Assembly (NCBI GenBank): GCA_027365775.1
Contig: DAHXLX010000015.1
Span: 1 to 55,444, forward strand
DNA from: Candidatus Saccharimonadota bacterium
Lineage (GTDB): Bacteria; Patescibacteriota; Saccharimonadia; Saccharimonadales; UBA4665
Length of the DNA stretch: 55,444 bases
Direction: 5' to 3'
Shown: positions 41,355 to 50,982 of the stretch, in pieces
Position numbering within the stretch: position 1 is the first letter of the stretch
How the letters are laid out: each line of letters starts with the position of its first letter
Notes under the pieces: generated by a model
Seen by the model: only the letters and a program-made list of their open reading frames with translations
Databases searched by the model: none
What the model was told of the DNA's origin: nothing
Position numbers and translations under genes: made by a program

Positions 41355-42524
41355 ATGTTAGCTAGGATTAAGAGATATTTCTATCTTGCCGCGGTAATAC
41401 TGATGGGTTTCAGCATCGTCTCGGTAATCTACTCGCCGAAAAGTTCAGCGGCCGCCGGTGAATTGGAGCCTAGGAGTCTGACCCTGCAAGCCGATTCGAC
41501 GGTTACTCCGTACGAAGGCGGTTCCGATCCGGGCGGTACGGTTGACAATCTGTTCCAGTTTACTCTGCCGGCAATTCCCGCCAGTCCGATCTATTCGATC
41601 AGCTTCCAGTATTGTGAGGAAGCGGATCTAAGTTGTGGTAATCTGAATACCGATTATGCGATGTCCACCACCGGTTATTCGGTCGGTACGGTTTCGTCAT
41701 TTCTGACTGGCTTTACACCGGACGCAGCCAATACTCAGCTTGATCCGGTACTTGATGACTCAGCTGGCTTCACGCCAACCTCGGCGCAGTTATCTTTTTC
41801 GATTCAACTGGTAGGTATTGTCAACCCGAACGTGCCTAACTATTCGTTCTACGTCAGAATCACTCTTTGGACGGCGGTGGGCGGACCGGCCGGTACCGGT
41901 ACAATTATCGATCAGGGTAATGTAGCCGCCGCCACGACCAATCAATTGCTCATCAGCGGACAAATGCCCGAATCGCTGGTCTTTTGCACCGGTGCGACGG
42001 TTAGTGAAACCAGCGGCGTCCCAAACTGTACCACGGCAACCAATCCGGACGTAAACTTCCCGATGCTGTTTTCGCCGACGGCGACTGCCTACACTACTTC
42101 GCAAATGGCCGCTTCAACCAACGCTCAAACCGGTTATCAGATTACTTTGTTCGGCGGTCCGCTAACCAGCGGTAGTAATACCATCGCCGATATGACTGGT
42201 AGTGCGCCGGCTACGCCGACACTTGGCGTGTCGCAATTCGGGCTTAATCTGGTCAGTAATACCACGCCGGCCGTCGGAACGGCGATTACACCGGTTTCGG
42301 ACGGTGTTAATTACTTTGCCGAACCAACGGCCAATTACGGTGTTGCCAATAAATTCTTATATAACGAAGGCGATGCGGTAGGTGACAGTGGTTACGGCGG
42401 TAGCGGTGACAAAGGCACAGACGCGCAAATTTTCACTGTATCCTACATCGTTGACGTGCCAGGTAATCAGCCGGCCGGTACTTATACCGCAACCCTTACT
42501 TACATCTGTACGCCAACGTTTTAA
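41355..42524 (+). CDS. Secreted surface protein, WxL-like in layout
   Basis: The protein has 389 residues. A signal peptide (about 8-34, cleavage near SAAA) leads to RSLTLQ, a GGSDPGGTVDNLFQFT strand and a beta-rich domain, then a conserved block (MPESLVFCTGATVSETSGVP, TAYTTSQMAASTN) and a C-terminal domain ending GTYTATLTYICTPTF. The final strand resembles the end of WxL domains (..Y.atLTW.L...P), with Tyr-Ile-Cys in place of Trp-x-Leu. A DUF916-like protein two genes downstream supports a WxL-type wall-associated pair. The protein is about 60 percent similar by eye in blocks to 42585. GGGA precedes the ATG. Confidence 0.6.
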   Translation: MLARIKRYFYLAAVILMGFSIVSVIYSPKSSAAAGELEPRSLTLQADSTVTPYEGGSDPGGTVDNLFQFTLPAIPASPIYSISFQYCEEADLSCGNLNTDYAMSTTGYSVGTVSSFLTGFTPDAANTQLDPVLDDSAGFTPTSAQLSFSIQLVGIVNPNVPNYSFYVRITLWTAVGGPAGTGTIIDQGNVAAATTNQLLISGQMPESLVFCTGATVSETSGVPNCTTATNPDVNFPMLFSPTATAYTTSQMAASTNAQTGYQITLFGGPLTSGSNTIADMTGSAPATPTLGVSQFGLNLVSNTTPAVGTAITPVSDGVNYFAEPTANYGVANKFLYNEGDAVGDSGYGGSGDKGTDAQIFTVSYIVDVPGNQPAGTYTATLTYICTPTF

Positions 42525-42572
42525 TTACGATTGCAAGAGTTATAGGGCTTTACATTATAAATCCGCTCATGC

Positions 42573-42578
42573 TAATAT
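42573..42578 (+). promoter_or_regulatory. -10-like hexamer TAATAT six bases before ATG start
   Basis: TAATAT, six bases (CGGGTT), then the ATG at 42585. Confidence 0.45.
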
Positions 42579-42584
42579 CGGGTT

Positions 42585-43730
42585 ATGTTTCCGAGGCGGA
42601 TCCTTGGGAAGCTGTACTTAGCGGTGGCATTGGGACTAACTGGGGTAATCTTCAGTCCGTTGTTCATGCAACCGAGCGTTCAAGCAGCCCAAATAACAAA
42701 CAGAAGTTTAACCCTTCAATCAGACTCCGGCGCCAGTACGGTGGTAGGAGGCTCTGATCCTGGTGGTACGGTCGACCATTTGTTTACATTCACCGTACCA
42801 ACTGCGGCAACTATAGAGTCAATCGGCTTTCAGTATTGTACGACTGCCGAGGGTAGCTGTACGGGAGTACCGACCGGATTAACCACTACCAGTGCAACCT
42901 TGGGCACGACATCGTCTAACCTAACCGGATTCACCGAACCGACCGGCGAGTCGAACGGTACGCTCTACATTCAGGACTCGACTGGCTACGCGGCAGCGGC
43001 TAACACCCAGTTGTCAGTTCAATTTGTTGGTGTCATTAACCCTACTTCCGCCAATTACACGTTCTACGTGCGCATCAGCACTTGGTCGAGTACGGCCATG
43101 AGCGGTACAGAGATCGACACTGGTACGGTGGCGGCTTCCACCGCCAATCCGATCGTGCTGACCGGAACCATGCCGGAAACGCTGATCTTCTGTACCGGGG
43201 CAACAGTTAGCGAAACCAGCGGCGTCCCGGACTGCTCGACGGCGACCTCCGGTAATATTAACTTTCCAATGACTTTCTCACCTTCAGCAACCGCTTACAC
43301 CACCTCTCAAATGGCCGCGTCGACCAATGCCTTGTCCGGCTATGTCATTACAGTTAACGGCAGCACGCTGACTAACGGTTCTTACCAGGTAAATCCAATG
43401 ACCACACTGGCCACTTCGACGATCGGTACGTCGCAGTTCGGGATGAATCTAGTAGTCAACACCACACCGGCTGTCGGTACGGCAATCACCCCCACGTCTG
43501 ACGGCGTCAATTATATGGGCTATCCGCAAACCGGTTATAACACCGCCAACAGCTTTGAGTTCGTAAGCGGTTCAACGGTGGCGGATAGTTCGGACGGCAA
43601 CACCACGAAAGGCCCGCAGCCTACCGATGCGCAGATTTATACTGTATCCTATATTGTAAACGTGCCGGGTAATTTGCCTCCAGGAACGTATACAACAACT
43701 CTAACGTACATTTGTACGCCGACTTATTGA
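42585..43730 (+). CDS. Secreted surface protein, tandem paralogue of 41355
   Basis: The protein has 381 residues and the same layout as the 41355 protein: signal peptide (about 8-34), RSLTLQSDSG, GGSDPGGTVDHLFTFT, MPETLIFCTGATVSETSGVP, TAYTTSQMAASTNA and a final TYTTTLTYICTPTY. The blocks are nearly identical while the segments between them differ, as expected for a tandem duplication with diversification. It could be a variable adhesin. It has its own leaderless-type promoter and is followed seven bases on by the DUF916-like gene. Confidence 0.6.
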   Translation: MFPRRILGKLYLAVALGLTGVIFSPLFMQPSVQAAQITNRSLTLQSDSGASTVVGGSDPGGTVDHLFTFTVPTAATIESIGFQYCTTAEGSCTGVPTGLTTTSATLGTTSSNLTGFTEPTGESNGTLYIQDSTGYAAAANTQLSVQFVGVINPTSANYTFYVRISTWSSTAMSGTEIDTGTVAASTANPIVLTGTMPETLIFCTGATVSETSGVPDCSTATSGNINFPMTFSPSATAYTTSQMAASTNALSGYVITVNGSTLTNGSYQVNPMTTLATSTIGTSQFGMNLVVNTTPAVGTAITPTSDGVNYMGYPQTGYNTANSFEFVSGSTVADSSDGNTTKGPQPTDAQIYTVSYIVNVPGNLPPGTYTTTLTYICTPTY

Positions 43731-43737
43731 TACAATA

Positions 43738-44739
43738 ATGATCATATTGAGAAAACTTATCCTGATTTTAGCAGTCCTGATAGTAGTGGCCGCCCAACTG
43801 CTGCCGGGGGCAGCTATGGGGGCGGCGACTAATAGCGGTCAGGCTCTGGAGATTGCCCCGCCATTAATAAACTTAAGGGGTAGTCCCGGCCAAACTATTT
43901 CGGCACAAGTCTATATTCGCGACGTTTCCAATTCGCCGTTGATTGTTACCAACCAGATCGACAATTTCGTGGCCAACGGTGAATCCGGCGTACCGAAAAT
44001 TCTGCTCAACAACAATCAGCCGGACCCTTACTCGCTACAGGGATTTATCCAACCGATTAAGCCCCTGCTGCTTAAGCCGCAACAAGTTGAAAAGCTGAAC
44101 ATTAATGTTGCCATTCCGTTAGACGCCTCGCCGGGCGGTCATTACGGCGTTATTCGTTTTTCCGGCCAAGCACCATCGCTTAACGGCAAAAACGGCGTTG
44201 CTGTGTCCGCCAGCCTGGGTGCGCTGGTGTTACTAACCGTTAACGGCAATATTATCGAACACTTATCTTTAAGCAGCTTTAATGTTAGTCCGGGTAACGG
44301 CAAGAGCAAGCCCAGCAGTTTTCTGCAGGGTGCTCCGTTTACGCTCAGCGAGGTGCTCCTCAACAGCGGTAATGAGCATGTCATACCGACCGGTATTGTT
44401 ACCATTAAGGATATGTTCGGCCGTGAAGTCATGGCCATGAATATCAACGGCGAACAAGGCAACATTCTACCTTCCAGTAAGCGGCGGTTTCAAGAAGTAG
44501 TTACGGCAATTAATTCAAATCATAAACTGTTTTTCGGGCGATATAGCGCGTCGATCAACATCGATTATGGAACGCCTAAAAAGACGCTGACCGGGACAAT
44601 GACTTTCTGGGTGATCCCGATAAACTTAATTGTTCTCTGGATAGTGGTTTTGATCGGTGGCTTCTTCTTGATTCGCTGGCTAATTAAGCGATATAATCAA
44701 CATATACTAGACAAAGCACAAAATAAGCCTAAAAAATAA
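43738..44739 (+). CDS. DUF916-like surface protein with C-terminal membrane anchor
   Basis: The protein has 333 residues. A signal peptide (1-29, cleavage near GAA-TNS) is followed by ALEIAPPLINLRGSPGQTISAQVYIRD, the start of DUF916/WxL-interacting domains, with PGGHYGVIRFSGQ and a second beta-sandwich (about 160-280) containing NSGNEHVIPTGIVTIKDMFG. A C-terminal helix (about 287-312) and a basic tail anchor it in the membrane. In Gram-positive bacteria DUF916 proteins act with WxL surface proteins. The two upstream genes encode candidate partners. It is the last gene before a three-base gap to the next, so these are probably one operon. Confidence 0.65.
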   Translation: MIILRKLILILAVLIVVAAQLLPGAAMGAATNSGQALEIAPPLINLRGSPGQTISAQVYIRDVSNSPLIVTNQIDNFVANGESGVPKILLNNNQPDPYSLQGFIQPIKPLLLKPQQVEKLNINVAIPLDASPGGHYGVIRFSGQAPSLNGKNGVAVSASLGALVLLTVNGNIIEHLSLSSFNVSPGNGKSKPSSFLQGAPFTLSEVLLNSGNEHVIPTGIVTIKDMFGREVMAMNINGEQGNILPSSKRRFQEVVTAINSNHKLFFGRYSASINIDYGTPKKTLTGTMTFWVIPINLIVLWIVVLIGGFFLIRWLIKRYNQHILDKAQNKPKK

Positions 44740-44741
44740 AA

Positions 44742-45728
44742 ATGTCCGCCAAGGTCAGACTAAATAGCCGGGGTCACAGCGGTAGACTAAGACCTCACGA
44801 GCATACATCATATGCCGCATTGGCGGCAATTGTTCTGCTGGTGGGTGTGTTTTTGGCCGGTTTAACCGTATCGAGTTTCGCTTCGGCCAGTCCACCACCT
44901 CAGGCTTCGTCGGTCAGCCTGAGCGGAGTGATGCCTGGTAAACCGCCGGCGACGGCAGCGACAATCAATTTTCCGACTAATCAGCAGGTATTTCAGAATA
45001 CGCCGGTCACGGTCAGCGGCAGCTGCCCGTCATCGACCTTGGTGGAGATCTATAAGAACGACATTTTTGCCGGTTCAACCCCTTGCAATGCCAATGGCAG
45101 CTATTCGGTCCAAATTGATCTGTTATATGGCCAGAACTCGCTGACGGCTGTCGACTATAATGTACTAAACCAAGCCGGACCGAGTTCGGCCGCGGTCAAT
45201 GTTACCTATAACGTCCAGATACCACCGGCTTCTTCGTTATTCAATATCAACTTCACCGGCACCCAACTGATACTGCAAACCAGTGCCGTTTACCGGGGAA
45301 CCTTTCCCGGCCAGACACTCTACGTACCGATCAAAATTCTTGGCGGAGTCGCGCCGTTTGCACTAAACGTTAACTGGGGAGACAACTCTAACCAGGTGTT
45401 GCCAGCCAGTATCAACACCACAGTTAACGCCAGCCATGTCTACAACAAACCCGGCACCTACAAGATATCGATTCAGGCCAGTGACAGCCAGCAGCGGGTA
45501 GCTTTTTTAAACGTTGCCGCGATTGTGAACGGCCAACCGGCAACCGGTATTTCGTCAACCTCTAAGCCGTCACCGACCAATACTTTACTGGTACTCTGGC
45601 CACTGTATGCCATTGCCGCTACCTTAGTTGTCAGCTTCTGGTTAGGTGAAAAACGGGAGAAGCACGTGCTAGCCGACGCTTTGAAGCCAACTCCGACTCT
45701 GGGTCCTTCAGCGCACGCCACTCATTAG
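44742..45728 (+). CDS. Membrane-anchored Ig/PKD-like surface protein
   Basis: The protein has 328 residues. A basic N-terminus and a signal/anchor helix (about 26-49) are followed by an Ig-like domain (about 70-145; NFPTNQQVFQNTPVTVSGSC...) and a PKD-like domain (about 180-265; LNVNWGDNSNQVLP, then YNKPGTYKISIQASDSQ). The WGD and YNKPGTY motifs are typical of PKD domains. A C-terminal helix (about 282-305) and basic tail follow. It would be displayed on the cell surface. It starts two bases after the DUF916-like stop, so the two are probably co-transcribed and may form a complex. Confidence 0.65.
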   Translation: MSAKVRLNSRGHSGRLRPHEHTSYAALAAIVLLVGVFLAGLTVSSFASASPPPQASSVSLSGVMPGKPPATAATINFPTNQQVFQNTPVTVSGSCPSSTLVEIYKNDIFAGSTPCNANGSYSVQIDLLYGQNSLTAVDYNVLNQAGPSSAAVNVTYNVQIPPASSLFNINFTGTQLILQTSAVYRGTFPGQTLYVPIKILGGVAPFALNVNWGDNSNQVLPASINTTVNASHVYNKPGTYKISIQASDSQQRVAFLNVAAIVNGQPATGISSTSKPSPTNTLLVLWPLYAIAATLVVSFWLGEKREKHVLADALKPTPTLGPSAHATH

Positions 45729-45833
45729 ACCGATTGAAATTTTACAGCTAAACGCTTATAGTTATAAGCGTAACTATGTTGAGGGGAACTTAAGCGTTCT
45801 CTGCAGAAAAACCAGATAAAAAACCAGAGAAAA

Positions 45834-48800
45834 ATGGGTTCGGGAACAAATATAAAGATCCGCTTATTACTATTAAAACTAGCCGCAGCGTCAGCTTTTA
45901 TATTGTTGATCTGTGGATTTTCCAAGGCCTATGCCGCCACCGGCATCAACCAGACGATCGAATTTCAGGGCAGATTATTAAACGCCCAAGGCGCCACGGT
46001 TCCCGACGGCTACTATAATATCGAATTTAAAATCTACGAAAACGGCGACGGTCAGAGCGCCGGTGACACTACCGGATCGCCAGCCGGTACATTGCTTTGG
46101 ACAGAGGATTACTTAGACTACAACAATCAGGGCGTAAAGGTTGTCAATGGTTTCTTCTCGGTCGAACTCGGCTCGCTAAATCCCTTCGGTAGCAGTATTA
46201 ACTGGAACCAGGACACGCTCTGGTTGTCGGTTAACATCGGCGGCACATCGACCACCTGCTCAACGTTCTCTGCCTGTAACCCGGACGGCGAAATGCTGCC
46301 AATGCAACGATTGACCGCCAGTCCCTACGCTCTGAACTCCGGCCAACTCGGTGGCTTAAGCAGTAGCCAGTTTGTCCAGCTAGGCCAGGGTGTGCAAACC
46401 GATGCTTCAACCAATGCCAGTATTTTTATCAACAAGACCGGCAGCGGTGATCTGCTGGATCTGCAGTCGGCAGGTGCAGATGCGTTTATTTTAGGCAACA
46501 GCGGTGACGTAAATTTCGGTAATAACGTCGCTACCCATAATATATCCGTGGAAACGGCGGCCGCGGCAACTGCCGGAGTGGCGATTAATATAGCTGCCGG
46601 TACGGCGGGCAGCGGCACGACGGCACTTACGGGTGGTACTTTGACGCTCAGCGGTGGTACAGGCGGCGGTACTGACGGTAACGGCGGCAACGTGGTGATC
46701 GATGCAGGCGTAGCCAACGGTACCGGTACTAACGGCACTATAACTATCGGTACGCAATATGCCAGCAGTGTAAGTATTGGCAATACCACCGGTTCAAGCG
46801 GCGTATCGGTCAACGTCGGTACCGGCAATTACACTGTTAACGGAGTTGGTGCCTCTAATTACAGTCTGGGTGGGGCCACGACTACCGGCGGTATTAGCAT
46901 CGGCGGCAGTAGTCAGACCGGCAATCTAGTTCTCCAGGGCGAAGGGATAACCGATACTATCAACGGCAATGCGACCAATCCAACTGACGTTATCAGCACC
47001 ACGTCAACCGGTGCGTTGTCAGTCATTAACAGCACGACCACCGACCGGGTATTGGGCGTTGATACCACTAATGGCCAGACAGTTCTCGGCCAGGCCGGCA
47101 AGCTAAACGGTGCGTTAACGTTTAAGAACAGCACCAACACCAACACGGTTACCTTAAACAGTACGGTTGCGAATGCGAATTATACCTTATCGCTGCCAAA
47201 CTCGGCGCCTAACCCGGGGCTGTGTATTGAAACCAGCAGCTCTTCGGCTTCACAACTGGTCTTTGCCAGCTGTTCAAATACTAACGCCAGTATTACGGAG
47301 GTGACCGAGTGGGATGCCAACGCCACAAACACCTTGAACATTTCGCCGATGGCGGTTGGTGATGAGATTATCCTGACTACCCAGATACCGACCAGTGGTG
47401 TAACGGTGACCGGTGTGAGCGGCGGCGGAGTAAGCTCCTGGACTAAAGCTGTGGTTAATAACGGTAACGGTACAGTTAACCGGGTGGAAATGTGGGTCGG
47501 TACAGTGACGGTTACCGGTAGTTCAACGATAACGGTCACTTATTCCGCTTCGCCCGGGTCGGAAGAAATTACCGCTACCGAGTTTACCGCTGCCGGTGTC
47601 AACGCTTCAACTACCTGGGGTGTCGACAGTACCGGTGCCCAGATTAATTCCTCCTCAACGGTAGTTACTTTCCCGCAGCTTACATCGATCAGCAGCGATG
47701 AGCTTTACTACGGTTACAGCCAGGTTCAGAATCCGCCGGCATCGGCTGGTGCCACGACCGGCTTCAACTATATTGTGACCAGTACGCAGCATAACATCAT
47801 TACCTATGACAGTTCTACCAATGCCAATACGTCGTATCAGCCGACGGCAAATCAAAGTTCCGCTGGCGAGTCTAATGCTGTCGGGGCGATACTTACCGCT
47901 TTCGTCACCAGTACGGCGATTAATAACTCGACTTCGGTCCAACAGGCTAATTTTTATGTCCAGGCGGCAAACTCCGGTTCGATCGCCGGCGTACTGCAGG
48001 CTGCCGGCAGCGGCACCGGAGATATTTTCGATTTGCGGAACAGCAGCGGCAGCAACGTCGCTACTTTTGGATATAATGGTGCGGCTACTTTCCAGAGTTC
48101 GGCTAGTTCGCCAACTGCATTCCAGGTAAACAACAGCAGCAGCAAAACAATCTTAAGCGTCAATACGTCGACCAACCAGGTCGCTTTAGGCTCATCGAAC
48201 AATATTGCCGGCGATATTAATTTTTACGACACCAGTGATACCAATTCTATCGGCCTGTCAGCACCGACATCCATCGCCGCCAGTTATACTTTGACGCTGC
48301 CGAATAATACGCCGACTGCCGGTTTGTGTCTTGGTACCAGCCCGAGCAATGCCAACCAACTGATTTTTACTTCTTGCGCTACCCAAGTATCGGCCGGATC
48401 GATTACCTATGTTAACAACTGGAACACCTCCGGCAGCGATGTGACCACTTTGTCCATCTCGCCGGTTAATGTCGGTGATTTGTTAATCTTTTATTCGCAC
48501 GCCACTAATAACGTGAATGTTAGCGCTGTATCCGGCGGCGGTGTAAATACCTGGACTAAAGTTACCAGTGGCGCCAACGGTTCTAACGGCGGAACGGTTG
48601 AGATGTGGCGCGGTGTAGCCACTGCCACTGGCGTCTCTACCGTAACCGTAACATACTCGTCGAATCCGGGAACCAACGAACTGACAGTGGAAGAATTCAC
48701 CATGCACAGCGCCAACAGCACCTGGGCAATCGATAACAGTGGGGTAAACTATAACACGACCACATCGACGACTGTTAACTATCCGAACCTGACACCGACC

Positions 48801-50981
48801 AACTCAAGTGAACTGTATACCGGATATGCCTGGGCGCAATATACCATGAGTGCCGGTACGACGACTGGCTATACCTATGTCTCGACTACGGCCGGGCATA
48901 TGCTGGCCTATGACACATCGGTAACCGGCGGCACGCCGACATTCCCGGTGGCATCTCAGTCGACGGCCGGTTATTACAATACTATCGCCGCGGATATAGC
49001 CGGTTATACCGGTACGTCGGTGATCGTCAATTCCACTTCAACCCAAGAGGCAAATTTTAATGTTCAGGCGGCAACAGCGGGAACGGTTGCCGGGGTGCTT
49101 CAGGCTGCCAGCAGCGGTTCCGCAGATATCCTTGATCTTCGGGATGCCAGCGGCAATAACATCGTTGCCGTCAATCCGACAACCGGCATGACGCTGGGTA
49201 CTGCCAACGCCGTGGGCGGACAACTGGTGTTTAACGACAGCGGCAATGCAAACTCAATTACTATCGCTGCGCCTACAGCGGTAGGTTCAAGTTACACGCT
49301 TAATCTGCCGACAACGACACCGGCCCCCGGGGAATGTCTGGCTACCAGTCCCGCTAATGCCTCGCAGCTGGTGTTTTCTTCCTGTGCCAACCAGGTAACA
49401 AGCGTAGCGATCAATTATGTTAATATGTGGTCAACTAACGGCAAAGGCGTAACGACCTTGGCCGATGATCCGGCATCCGATAATGATTTACTAGTCCTGT
49501 TTTCTAATCCGGCTAACGGCACTGGTACCATTAGTAGTGTATCCGGCGGCGGAGTATCGTCCTGGACGAAAGTTACCGGTACATCGAGCGGTTCGGGTTC
49601 AGGCACGACAACGATTGAAATGTGGAAAGGTATCGTAACCTCAACCGGTGCCAATACGATAACTGTTACCTTCAACGGTTCAACCGGTAATCCTAATGAC
49701 CTTACGGCGATGGAATTTACCACCGGCAGCACCAGCGGTTCCTGGGTAGTAGACTCGAGCGCCACGTTGTATAACTCTTCTTCTACTACTGTCACCTACC
49801 CCAGCTTGACACCGCAAAGCAGTAAAGACCTATACGTCGGTTATGCTTCGGCGGGTTCGACCATGAGCGCCGGTACGACAGCCGGTTTTACCTACGCCAA
49901 TACCAGCCTGACTTCTCATATGGTTGCCTATAACAATTCCGTCAGCGCTACGGTGCAACCGACGGCTGTTCAATCGACTGCGAGTGCTTCGCTTACTATT
50001 GCCGCCTTGATAGCGGCTTATTCCAGCTCATCGGTGATTGCCAACTCCACCGTAACCCAATCGGCCAACTTTAATATCCAGGCCGCCTATAGCGGTTCCG
50101 TCGCCGGTGTCCTGCAGGCAAATCCCAGTGGCAGTGGCAATATTTTCGATGCCTTGGACGGCACCGGTAATCTGGTTGACAGTATCGGCAATACCGGCAA
50201 TTTCCTGGTTCAGCCTTCTACGGCATCAACGGCTGCCTTACAGGTGCAAACGCCAGGCGGTGTTAACGTGTTATCGGTCGATACGTCTGCGTTGAGGGTA
50301 AACATTGGTGCCGGGGCGAGCGGTGAAACGACACCATCGTTGTTGGTTTTGGACAATGAAACCGGTACTTCCAATGATCCTACGGAGGTAGATGGCGGCA
50401 TGTACTACAATGCAACCACCAGAACGTTCCGTTGCGGGGTGGCCGCTGTCTGGGAGACCTGTACCGGATTGCTCTACTCCAACGCCTCTCCATCGTCGGC
50501 GGTTAACAATTGCACCAACAACTGTGCCGCTTTTTCAACCAGCGCTGCCGTGCCGGCTAATTATTGCCAGACCGGTAGAGTGATTAAAGTGCTGGGGGAC
50601 GGCTATTACAGCACCGATTCGACCGGCAGTAGTTTACAATTCGGTATCTATTACGGCAGCAGCAGTAGCAGTGCCGGCAGCGACACTCTTATCGGTACGC
50701 TTACACCGGCAACGTCGACAGTATCGGCCAGTAATTACTACTTCCAGATCAATTACAATATCATCTGTTTTTCTACTTCCAGTATGCAAGGCGAGGGTAC
50801 GCTTAGCATTCAGACCAGTCCTGCCAGTACCACCAGTCTTGAGGTGTTGCCGATTGCTTCGACGACGTCATCGACGGTGATTACCAATACCGCTAACAAT
50901 CTCTATATCTTTCCGATCTGGGGAACGGCCAGTACCGGAGATGATGTAACCTTAACTCAAATGGCAGTCAACGGTTACTGA
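45834..50981 (+). CDS. 1715-residue secreted fibre-like protein
   Basis: A signal peptide (about 10-35) is followed by TIEFQGRLLNAQG, the opening of many CPR and phage-tail-like surface proteins, then a beta-solenoid-like Gly/Thr-rich region (about 180-480). Next are three modules with GGGV(S/N)(S/T)WTK at about 485-770, 855-1110 and 1190-1430. Between and after them are 'VAGVLQA...D(I/L).DLR' fibre segments. The C-terminal domain (about 1510-1715) begins near GGMYYNATTRTFRC and has six or more Cys. There is no C-terminal anchor, so it is released or held by partners. It is the largest gene here and very Ser/Thr/Gly-rich. It could be an adhesin used to contact a host. Confidence 0.75.
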   Translation: MGSGTNIKIRLLLLKLAAASAFILLICGFSKAYAATGINQTIEFQGRLLNAQGATVPDGYYNIEFKIYENGDGQSAGDTTGSPAGTLLWTEDYLDYNNQGVKVVNGFFSVELGSLNPFGSSINWNQDTLWLSVNIGGTSTTCSTFSACNPDGEMLPMQRLTASPYALNSGQLGGLSSSQFVQLGQGVQTDASTNASIFINKTGSGDLLDLQSAGADAFILGNSGDVNFGNNVATHNISVETAAAATAGVAINIAAGTAGSGTTALTGGTLTLSGGTGGGTDGNGGNVVIDAGVANGTGTNGTITIGTQYASSVSIGNTTGSSGVSVNVGTGNYTVNGVGASNYSLGGATTTGGISIGGSSQTGNLVLQGEGITDTINGNATNPTDVISTTSTGALSVINSTTTDRVLGVDTTNGQTVLGQAGKLNGALTFKNSTNTNTVTLNSTVANANYTLSLPNSAPNPGLCIETSSSSASQLVFASCSNTNASITEVTEWDANATNTLNISPMAVGDEIILTTQIPTSGVTVTGVSGGGVSSWTKAVVNNGNGTVNRVEMWVGTVTVTGSSTITVTYSASPGSEEITATEFTAAGVNASTTWGVDSTGAQINSSSTVVTFPQLTSISSDELYYGYSQVQNPPASAGATTGFNYIVTSTQHNIITYDSSTNANTSYQPTANQSSAGESNAVGAILTAFVTSTAINNSTSVQQANFYVQAANSGSIAGVLQAAGSGTGDIFDLRNSSGSNVATFGYNGAATFQSSASSPTAFQVNNSSSKTILSVNTSTNQVALGSSNNIAGDINFYDTSDTNSIGLSAPTSIAASYTLTLPNNTPTAGLCLGTSPSNANQLIFTSCATQVSAGSITYVNNWNTSGSDVTTLSISPVNVGDLLIFYSHATNNVNVSAVSGGGVNTWTKVTSGANGSNGGTVEMWRGVATATGVSTVTVTYSSNPGTNELTVEEFTMHSANSTWAIDNSGVNYNTTTSTTVNYPNLTPTNSSELYTGYAWAQYTMSAGTTTGYTYVSTTAGHMLAYDTSVTGGTPTFPVASQSTAGYYNTIAADIAGYTGTSVIVNSTSTQEANFNVQAATAGTVAGVLQAASSGSADILDLRDASGNNIVAVNPTTGMTLGTANAVGGQLVFNDSGNANSITIAAPTAVGSSYTLNLPTTTPAPGECLATSPANASQLVFSSCANQVTSVAINYVNMWSTNGKGVTTLADDPASDNDLLVLFSNPANGTGTISSVSGGGVSSWTKVTGTSSGSGSGTTTIEMWKGIVTSTGANTITVTFNGSTGNPNDLTAMEFTTGSTSGSWVVDSSATLYNSSSTTVTYPSLTPQSSKDLYVGYASAGSTMSAGTTAGFTYANTSLTSHMVAYNNSVSATVQPTAVQSTASASLTIAALIAAYSSSSVIANSTVTQSANFNIQAAYSGSVAGVLQANPSGSGNIFDALDGTGNLVDSIGNTGNFLVQPSTASTAALQVQTPGGVNVLSVDTSALRVNIGAGASGETTPSLLVLDNETGTSNDPTEVDGGMYYNATTRTFRCGVAAVWETCTGLLYSNASPSSAVNNCTNNCAAFSTSAAVPANYCQTGRVIKVLGDGYYSTDSTGSSLQFGIYYGSSSSSAGSDTLIGTLTPATSTVSASNYYFQINYNIICFSTSSMQGEGTLSIQTSPASTTSLEVLPIASTTSSTVITNTANNLYIFPIWGTASTGDDVTLTQMAVNGY
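47290..50040 (+). repeat. Three tandem protein modules within the 1715-residue protein
   Basis: The module starts near 47290, 48400 and 49405. Each has an opening strand with Asn-x-Trp or similar, VSGGGV followed by Ser/Asn-(S/T)-WTK, a (V/I)EMW(V/R/K)G strand, a (T/V)VTYS or TVTF strand, an (E/M)EFT turn and a GYTY or GFTY strand. The units are about 335-370 codons apart including the linking fibre segments. DNA identity is low enough that recent expansion is unlikely. Confidence 0.65.
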
Positions 50982-50982
50982 G

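Noticed and set aside
46325-46828. 167-codon frame antisense to the large fibre gene (and several similar ones up to 49795)
   Set aside because: The fibre gene is low-complexity and GC/Thr/Gly-rich, which opens long antisense frames rich in Val, Pro and Leu. None has a start signal or domain.
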